NCBI GenBank assembly: GCA_030433395.1
Contig: JAUILX010000016.1
Span: 1-12,110 of the forward strand
Length of the DNA: 12,110 bases
Direction: 5' to 3'
From: Chlamydiia bacterium
Lineage (GTDB): Bacteria; Chlamydiota; Chlamydiia; Chlamydiales; JACKPQ01
The position numbers and the translations under genes were made by a program. The notes below the pieces were generated by a model, which saw nothing but the letters and a program-made list of their open reading frames with translations, had not been told where the DNA came from and searched no databases. Each line of letters opens with the position of its first letter. Position 1 is the first letter of the stretch. This document shows positions 8,501-12,110 of this stretch, piece by piece.

Positions 8501-10207
8501 CAGTTACATCCAGGTGCCATAGCCACCTTTTGCAAATGGGATGCCCATTACATCATCGCACAATGGCTAAAAGAGCTGCTAGAAGTTGAAAAGCAATGGA
8601 GCAGCCTTTTCACAGAAAACGAAAAGGCCAGCCTTGCTAAGCCCATTACAGATCCCCAAGACAAAACGCTAGACCCTCGAAGCCGGAAACCAAGAGACAC
8701 CAACTGCATATTAGAGGCAGTACTACCAGAAGGCACCATCTCCAGGCTCTACTACCAAATAAATCATCTACAGAAATTCTTCAAAGAGCACCCAAACCCT
8801 ACATTCAAAGACCTCCTAAGCCAAGCCGTTACCGACCAACCGAAGCACGTCATTGGGTCGCTTGTGGCGCACTACGACAAATACCTTTGCGACAACCCTC
8901 ATCAAGACCCAGCTAGCAGCGGCCACACAGTATCCTGCTCGACAGCATGGCAGCAATTTAACGGAGGTATTCCAGCAAGAGAAGCCATTCAAAAAGGGGA
9001 TTACTCACCCCAAAAAGCCCTAAAAGAGTTAAAAGCAATTACCCAATGCATACAGCCTACAGACGGATACACCCCTGTCCCAGAAGTCAGTCGACAGTTG
9101 ATCATCTTAAAGCTCTTGCAGTACGACAAAGCTATTAAAGACCTCATACTGCCAGGCTTTACAGTTTTAGACGATAAAACATTAGACCAGCTACTAACAA
9201 AGCATCAAGAAACCATAAAAACATTAGATTTACGAGGACGTAGAAACATCAATTTCCAAAGCCTCAAAAAACTAAAAAAGCTTTCAAGCTTGGATATTTC
9301 TGAAGCGACATGTGATAGCATTGAAACACTTCATCGTCTCAAAACTTTAAAAGCAAATCACATAACAGTGAAAACTCCTTTAAAAATTAAAAGCTCGCGT
9401 TTAGGGTACCTTGAGCTAAGAGGAAGCAGATCATCCTTAGAAGTGGATGCGCCCAGGTTGAAATATCTAGATCTCAGTTGCAATCGAACATTAAAAGAAA
9501 TTAAATTAAACACACCGAAATTAGAAAAACTCACCGCATTGGAATATTTTGCAGATAAGCTAAAAAGCCAGGTGCTACAAAGCTGTAAGATTACAGAAAT
9601 AGAGTGGAAATTTGGAGCGAAGAAGTGGGCAAAATACATAGGCGAAGTAGGAGAAGAGCCGCCATTACCCGAAAAACTCGAAGAGCTTTTAAAGAGCCCG
9701 TGCCCATACTGGAAAGGCAAGCAAATCAAAGATACCCACATGCTGACACTGATTCCAGCTACAGTCAATGGAAAAGAGCTAACCCTAGAACGTCTGGGGG
9801 AGCTTGTCAAAACCCCCAAAGCCGGTCATGCGGGATATTATCGCCATTGGCATCCACGCGGCAATGAAAAAGCCAAGGCAGATCGACCTTACTGGGCGTT
9901 AATGACAAAAGATGTGATTCCTGGAACGCGACGTGAAGGCTATAACAAGCAGAGAAAGCTATTAAAAGCAGGGTATGAAGCGCCGAGATTGATAGAGGCC
10001 GCGGTGAGCATTTTTGTGGCCTACGTGAGCGAGAAAGAGGAGCTGTACACAGAAGAGGATCTACCGACCTATACGCGATGTCAAGAGGTAGGCTCAGATT
10101 CTAGTTGGCAGATGGAGGTAGGCGCGAGTGCTGGAGGCGGTCTCGACGTCCGCGACGACATGCGTAACTACGTCTCCTACGGGCTGGCTGGCGTGCGGAA
10201 GCTTTAG
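5522..10207 (+). CDS. Giant protein: trypsin-like protease - NB-ARC STAND NTPase - kinase-like - LRR - chlamydial C-terminal module
   Basis: A single intact 1561-aa ORF. (1) Residues about 50-275: trypsin-like (Trypsin_2/HtrA-like) serine protease with His89 (TNHHV), Asp153 (KLDFTIVAL) and Ser232 (GSSGSP); the triad is complete. (2) About 318-520: NB-ARC-type P-loop with GRDEDL entry, Walker A GLGGVGKT (343-350), Walker B LMLVDNLDD (421-429), a sensor-like RILITSR (445-451) and a GLPLAL-like FPLAL (503-507). A winged-helix region ends in IHPLVQ (629-634). (3) About 640-770: helical repeats of unclear type. (4) About 830-1130: atypical kinase-like domain, with candidate Lys836 (FIIKRP), D-x-H-x-x-N at 947-952 and DNE at 965-967. 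(5) About 1209-1360: degenerate LRRs. (6) About 1385-1561: Trp/Tyr-rich terminal module including PYWALMTKDVIPGTR. No signal peptide is seen and the N-terminus is acidic. STAND proteins are signal-gated oligomerising switches; here the LRRs may sense and the protease may execute. The ligand and target are unknown. Confidence 0.9.
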   Translation: MSMTTDLTSSSKNDWFNFYDTDTDEEDTTPLKAEEPETLPGSEHLCHDKAFNEHIHRYAESVLMIVNKTLNKVGTGCLIGGDLLITNHHVICSPEEADQSKAKVWYLDQAAPDNSKGSVKWQNLDFDPGAYFFTCKNNIHKSALQPAAPNKLDFTIVALKHTPYLAQVQEACLSIFSSINPKPKSSVCVIHHPSQVDSETQIKRARQRSIGAISKVGGCTLHYDASAMGGSSGSPVIDRNGNFIGLHHQGENCSCSFKHSHSFAVCTSKIVEYLGSEKNKIEEHIAQTKETLIKIIPPEMTPTPPIVKLPKPPAPTQYFMGRDEDLKKLSELFESNNRVAITGLGGVGKTQLAYKFIQEQITCENAYFIDASSQEDTSSQESVKKALNNIAEHHNIPIFDYDKTRFLALKEYLNKFQSDFLMLVDNLDDQVDASWIKQYLPNAGRILITSRLNNAARLVEGKQHRLGNLSKEAAVSYLIKATADTTKEGKEAAALIARKLNRFPLALSHAAAYIQDACISLECYFHLLDDIELLNDSDVIPDDSGSINKRTVLATWQISLKKIKEKKPFAIDVMDFISVLKSVGFDLYFLNQWGKIDGHSKIKIISGIKMLCIYSFLNQVPSGDGAYTIHPLVQEVLRNELEQKYPKKARQLENRANQLIKELAIEKDQAQKLKPHQVANEITRTRAYIGLISGSSDQQEHIQQLYAFLSEETYYEPLRLACLEGLKHSSNDQALKTIASIPNKLTGYRYTHYHKYQELNECLKKMSVASSDEQHGSCLTGKLTTINWGQGLVPSPGQDSQTASPTSVYLKPDILKQILDSKILQGNSSEAPFIIKRPPTNQTSLHRVAEARIGQASLYFKGLPTHPCMEFAVTSFMYRLFGYGATPVTLARLALQLPPEQEEITIPVMLSLTVKGNPLSAHTSALDTTTLKFSEMLIAQLLLMPSDAHHSNFIISKQGEITCIDNEASFMPIKIPGSEEILFNSALFKQGNGQLHPGAIATFCKWDAHYIIAQWLKELLEVEKQWSSLFTENEKASLAKPITDPQDKTLDPRSRKPRDTNCILEAVLPEGTISRLYYQINHLQKFFKEHPNPTFKDLLSQAVTDQPKHVIGSLVAHYDKYLCDNPHQDPASSGHTVSCSTAWQQFNGGIPAREAIQKGDYSPQKALKELKAITQCIQPTDGYTPVPEVSRQLIILKLLQYDKAIKDLILPGFTVLDDKTLDQLLTKHQETIKTLDLRGRRNINFQSLKKLKKLSSLDISEATCDSIETLHRLKTLKANHITVKTPLKIKSSRLGYLELRGSRSSLEVDAPRLKYLDLSCNRTLKEIKLNTPKLEKLTALEYFADKLKSQVLQSCKITEIEWKFGAKKWAKYIGEVGEEPPLPEKLEELLKSPCPYWKGKQIKDTHMLTLIPATVNGKELTLERLGELVKTPKAGHAGYYRHWHPRGNEKAKADRPYWALMTKDVIPGTRREGYNKQRKLLKAGYEAPRLIEAAVSIFVAYVSEKEELYTEEDLPTYTRCQEVGSDSSWQMEVGASAGGGLDVRDDMRNYVSYGLAGVRKL
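6633..6668 (+). repeat. Tandem 18-bp duplication inside the STAND domain
   Basis: Two adjacent 18-bp units share the first 14 bases (cctcgagtcaagaa) and differ in the last four. They encode SSQED-T and SSQES-V at about residues 372-383, between Walker A and Walker B, without breaking the frame. This looks like a recent in-frame duplication in a surface loop. Confidence 0.7.
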
Positions 10208-10216
10208 TCCCTAAAA

Positions 10217-10312
10217 GGCACTTGGGCCTTGGACCATTGGCACATGAAGAGGGGAATGGCCCATTGGTAGGGCCGCCTCATGGCGGCCCTCGGCGCGAAA
10301 AATGAGAGTGCC
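10217..10312. terminator. Nested hairpins between convergent genes, possible bidirectional terminator or repeat element
   Basis: A perfect 9-bp GC-rich stem with a TCAT loop (10269-10277 with 10282-10290) is preceded by a second hairpin (10231-10238 with 10255-10262, one mismatch, 16-nt loop). Both are enclosed by ggcact/agtgcc at 10217-10222 and 10307-10312. It begins 10 nt after the stop of the 1561-aa gene and ends about 80 nt before the stop of the convergent gene. No T-run follows the stem on either strand, so intrinsic termination is not assured; a REP-like repeat or RNA-stabilising 3' structure is equally possible. The region 10208-10392 also contains the 10-bp palindrome gcgctagcgc at 10363-10372, and no credible gene. 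Confidence 0.45.
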
Positions 10313-10392
10313 AGGGCTAAAAAGATGTCCTATTTTAAGCCATTTAGAAGTGTCCGCTTTGCGCGCTAGCGCTGATCTGTAAAAAGCAAGGC

Positions 10393-10748
10393 TTAATCTG
10401 ATTCCCAATCCCATTCAGGACTTGATGGGCTGTCTCTTTCTAAAGATTTGCCTAGTATAATATTATGGACACTGCCTAATAGACCGGCATCCGAAAAGAA
10501 AAATTGTTGTTTTGAATTTTCAATAAGAATCTCTGCAATTTCAGACCATGGTGGAATACTGTAGAGACTTCTCATTTCAGTTCCAAAAGAATTGAATTCC
10601 GTTTGCACAAGGTCGAGTGCTTGTCTTAAAGCTTTAGCGTCACTTAAGCTGACATCTCTTATCCTTAAAGCTTTTTCAGTAGCCTGCTGCCTTTTTTTTC
10701 GCAAGCAATTGTTACTGTTTCACGCACTAAAGTACATGCGTCTCTCAT
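10393..10748 (-). CDS. Hypothetical 118-aa protein, readable only through a -1 frameshift at an A8 tract
   Basis: I do not recognise it. Translation can start at the ATG at 10748, which overlaps the upstream stop as ATGA and has AGGTGG seven bases before it. That frame gives 19 residues (MRDACTLVRETVTIACEKK) and soon ends unless it shifts by -1 in the A8 tract, after which 99 further residues follow to the stop at 10393. The joined product is helical and Lys/Arg/Glu/Gln-rich at first (RQQATEKAL, DAKALRQALDL), then has SIPPWSEIAEILIENS, an aromatic FFFSDAGLLGS patch and an acidic end. Without the shift, the downstream part has only a poor TTG start at 10704. It may be a frameshift-expressed gene, a phase-variable gene or a recent pseudogene. 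Confidence 0.5.
10692..10699 (-). other. A8 slippery tract in the correct phase for -1 frameshifting
   Basis: Reading the minus strand from the ATG at 10748, the codons at the tract are GAA AAA AAA GGC, which places the heptamer A-AAA-AAA in exactly the phase required for -1 slippage. Shifting by -1 moves into the long open frame (AGG CAG CAG...). Homopolymer A runs of this length can also cause transcriptional slippage or replication-based phase variation. Confidence 0.45.
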
Positions 10749-11047
10749 ACTTGATCCACCTGTGCTTGCCATTGCCTTTTTCCTATTTTTAATCCATGAC
10801 TGGCGGGGCCATAATAAATTGAACCATCACGCTCAGAAAGGAAAGAAATATCATGATTTAAAACATCTTTTACGTACGCTTTACGAACAACCTCGTAATC
10901 CATTTCGGGCATAATTTTATCACTGATTAGTATCTTATTCAATAAGTTTAGGAAGATTTGTTGTGTGTCCAAGCCAACTGGGGGCTTTGCTGCATAAAAC
11001 TGCATGTAGCCGTATGGTTTCCTTTTGTCTTCTTCAACTTTAAGCAA
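10745..11047 (-). CDS. Hypothetical 100-aa protein, possibly missing its N-terminus
   Basis: I do not recognise it. Starting at TTG 11047 it reads MLKVEEDKRKPYGYMQFYAAK..., followed by a Leu/Ile-rich helix (about 30-43), an MDYEVVRKAYVKDVL segment and a Gly/Tyr-containing end (SERDGSIYYGPASHGLK). The frame stays open upstream to 11080 and still looks protein-like (PLPETLGIFLL), but contains no ATG. This suggests either a non-ATG start or loss of the true N-terminus by deletion. There is no good ribosome binding site at 11047. The stop overlaps the next gene's start as ATGA, arguing that the pair evolved as a coupled two-gene unit. Confidence 0.5.
   Translation of the reverse strand: MLKVEEDKRKPYGYMQFYAAKPPVGLDTQQIFLNLLNKILISDKIMPEMDYEVVRKAYVKDVLNHDISFLSERDGSIYYGPASHGLKIGKRQWQAQVDQV
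10756..10761 (-). promoter_or_regulatory. Ribosome binding site of the frameshifted gene
   Basis: AGGTGG on the minus strand, seven bases before the ATG at 10748, matches the Shine-Dalgarno consensus at five of six bases. It lies inside the end of the upstream gene, and its match decides the ATG at 10748 over an alternative ATG at 10772. Confidence 0.55.
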
Positions 11048-11172
11048 AAAAATCCCAAGAGTTTCAGGTAGTGGTTTCTGTCAGGTTAAGTTTTGTCTAG
11101 AAAAGCACCCTACTCACCAGATTTTCGGAGAAAGCGTTTATTAGGAATGTTTTGATGCGTTAGTTCTGCTAG

Positions 11173-11178
11173 ATTATA
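11173..11178 (-). promoter_or_regulatory. Possible -10 box for the small two-gene unit
   Basis: A perfect TATAAT on the minus strand lies at the end of the 184-aa gene, overlapping its TAA stop. Transcription would begin near 11166 and lead into the two small genes through about 120 nt. No convincing -35 element sits at 16-18 nt, so this is weak. The gene-free stretch 11084-11173 shows nothing else I recognise. Confidence 0.25.
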
Positions 11179-11728
11179 GCAAATCGATAAGGTGCTGGAG
11201 CTCGCTGTTTTTCTTGCGGAGGACAAAGCCTTGGTGGAGCTTGCGTAGAATCTCGAGGAAAGGAAAGGGGAGCCAGGTGTCGCCTGCATGGTTGGCGAGA
11301 TAGAAGGCAAAGGAGTGGGCATCGCCCTGGGGATAGATGTTAGCAGCCTGGAGAAAGGCATCAAAGCGCGAGCCTGGAGGGATGGAGCTGAGCGTTAGAT
11401 AGGCTATGGAGAGCTCTTCAATAAAATGGGGATTGTCGTTTTGATCGGATGTTTTGAGCATTTCAAGATGTTCCTTGATGACGTGAGCGGCAGCATTGAT
11501 TTCTTCTGGAGTTTTTGAGCCGCGAGAGCCGCGTGAAAAAAGAGATGTAGCAAAAACTTTTTTGAAAAAAAGAAGGAGCGAGCCGTTGATAAGACGCTGG
11601 CGTTTTTCAGGGTCTTGATCGAAGGGTTTTTGCTGCTTTTGATCTTGATGTTGGTCGCCAATGGGGTCGATCGGCGGGGGGCTTCTAGCTGGATCAAACT
11701 TGGGAGGCGGGGTGAAAAAATCGTCCAT
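11174..11728 (-). CDS. Hypothetical 184-aa protein with proline-rich N-terminus
   Basis: I do not recognise a family. Residues 1-40 are Pro/Asp/Gln-rich and probably disordered (TPPPKFDPARSPPPIDP, then a Gln/Asp-rich run). A hydrophobic amphipathic stretch follows at 49-63 (GSLLLFFKKVFATSLF), then a helical domain at about 72-184 with Leu/Phe-rich heptad-like spacing. There is no signal peptide. ATG at 11728 is the only ATG possible, because an in-frame stop lies three codons upstream; AGGAG is 13 nt away, longer than ideal. The coding strand has the same bias as the core genes, and it diverges from uhpC, so it may be a lineage core gene rather than part of the insert. A disordered N-terminus plus helical core would suit a secreted or chaperone-bound protein, but that is speculation. 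Confidence 0.75.
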   Translation of the reverse strand: MDDFFTPPPKFDPARSPPPIDPIGDQHQDQKQQKPFDQDPEKRQRLINGSLLLFFKKVFATSLFSRGSRGSKTPEEINAAAHVIKEHLEMLKTSDQNDNPHFIEELSIAYLTLSSIPPGSRFDAFLQAANIYPQGDAHSFAFYLANHAGDTWLPFPFLEILRKLHQGFVLRKKNSELQHLIDLL

Positions 11729-11803
11729 AATTCGCTAAAAACTCCTAAGTCTGCTACCATCATCCTATAGCCATAACATGCCAAAGTGATGCATTTTTAT
11801 TGA

Positions 11804-12110
11804 ATGAAAAAGATTTTTAATTTTTTTATACCTCCTGAGAAACGCTCGGATATTGCTCAAAATGCTCTGGTCAAAAAACGCTATGCCTATTGGCGCTGGC
11901 GCACTTTCTTTGGAATGTATTCTGGCTATGCGATGTTTTATCTGACACGCAAGAGCTTTAATGCTGCCAAGCCTGCATTGATGGAGGGTCTTGGTTTGAC
12001 AATCACTGATTTGGGTATTTTGGGCACTGTCTTTAGCTTGGCTTATGGCTTAAGTAAATTTTTAAGTGGTGTGCTTGCTGATCGCTCGAATCCTCGCTAT
12101 TTTATGGGGA
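11804..12110 (+). CDS. uhpC: UhpC-type hexose-phosphate:phosphate antiporter, N-terminal part
   Basis: The first 102 residues of a major facilitator superfamily protein of the organophosphate:phosphate antiporter family, cut by the window end. In chlamydiae this inner-membrane carrier takes up glucose-6-phosphate from the host in exchange for phosphate. Visible are an amphipathic N-terminus, KKRYAYWRWRTFFGM, transmembrane helix 1 (about 34-50) and helix 2 (about 70-90). YLTRKSF (46-52) matches the family's helix 1 motif, where the Arg (49 here, Arg45 in GlpT) binds the substrate phosphate. ADRSNPRYFM (92-101) matches the helix 2-3 loop. ATG at 11804 is the first possible start because TGA precedes it in frame; no clear ribosome binding site is present. 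Confidence 0.93.
   Translation, partial: MKKIFNFFIPPEKRSDIAQNALVKKRYAYWRWRTFFGMYSGYAMFYLTRKSFNAAKPALMEGLGLTITDLGILGTVFSLAYGLSKFLSGVLADRSNPRYFMG

Noticed and set aside
9358..9819. A 153-codon minus-strand frame inside the giant gene
   Set aside because: It lies wholly antisense to the LRR region, which has clear protein motifs in the plus frame; Ser/Leu/Phe-rich content is typical of an antisense shadow.
10363..10372. The palindrome gcgctagcgc as an operator or attachment site
   Set aside because: Ten bases alone are too short to support this, and no second copy or recombinase gene is visible in the window.
10211..10414. A 67-codon minus-strand frame with an ATG start
   Set aside because: It runs straight through the perfect hairpin at 10269-10290, overlaps the end of the frameshifted gene, has no ribosome binding site and a composition typical of GC-rich repeats.
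10592..10792. A 66-codon plus-strand hydrophobic frame
   Set aside because: It is antisense to both small minus-strand genes, and its Leu/Phe richness comes from reading A-rich codons backwards.
11404..11784. A 126-codon minus-strand frame overlapping the 184-aa gene in another frame
   Set aside because: Low-complexity Lys/Ser-rich product in the same strand region as a more protein-like frame; no ribosome binding site favours it.

Overview
The window looks like the chromosome of a member of the Chlamydiae, most likely an amoeba- or arthropod-associated 'environmental' lineage rather than a pathogenic Chlamydia. The order mip - aspS - hisS on the minus strand followed by a plus-strand uhpC start is, as I recall it, the gene order of Chlamydia trachomatis and C. 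pneumoniae, where hisS and uhpC are close divergent neighbours. Here almost 8 kb of accessory DNA lies between them. The assignment rests on gene order and on the UhpC and Mip sequences, not on any search.

Layout. Positions 32-3854 hold a compact minus-strand core operon, hisS-aspS-mip (11-nt overlap, then a 30-nt gap), encoding two aminoacyl-tRNA synthetases and an exported FKBP-type prolyl isomerase. A divergent intergenic region (about 3855-4128) has a hisS promoter candidate very close to the start codon and a weak 45-codon ORF. Positions 4129-10207 form a two-gene plus-strand operon: an unrecognised 469-aa helical protein, then, with a 17-nt overlap, a 1561-aa protein. That second protein joins a trypsin-like serine protease with an intact His/Asp/Ser triad, an NB-ARC-type STAND NTPase, a helical region, a domain with the D-x-H-x-x-N / D-N-E signature of atypical (PI3/4K- or HipA-like) kinases, leucine-rich repeats, and a C-terminal module that I associate with LRR proteins of environmental chlamydiae. 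This is the standout of the window: an NLR-like architecture with a protease at one end and LRRs at the other.

Positions 10208-10392 hold nested GC-rich hairpins between the plus-strand operon and convergent minus-strand genes. Positions 10393-11047 hold two small unrecognised minus-strand genes coupled by an ATGA overlap. The second is readable only through a -1 frameshift at an A8 tract placed in the correct phase for slippage. Positions 11174-11728 hold an unrecognised 184-aa protein with a proline-rich N-terminus, and uhpC (glucose-6-phosphate/phosphate antiporter) runs off the right end from 11804.

How it fits together. Core genes on both flanks share one strand bias (the plus strand is richer in G than C), while most of the 4.1-9.9 kb operon shows the opposite bias, suggesting an acquired or inverted block. 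The overlap of the two operon genes, with the ribosome binding site of the second inside the first, suggests they act together. Whether this is an anti-phage or conflict system, a host-directed effector, or a regulator cannot be decided from sequence alone. I saw no tRNA, rRNA, CRISPR array, transposase, integrase or obvious attachment site.
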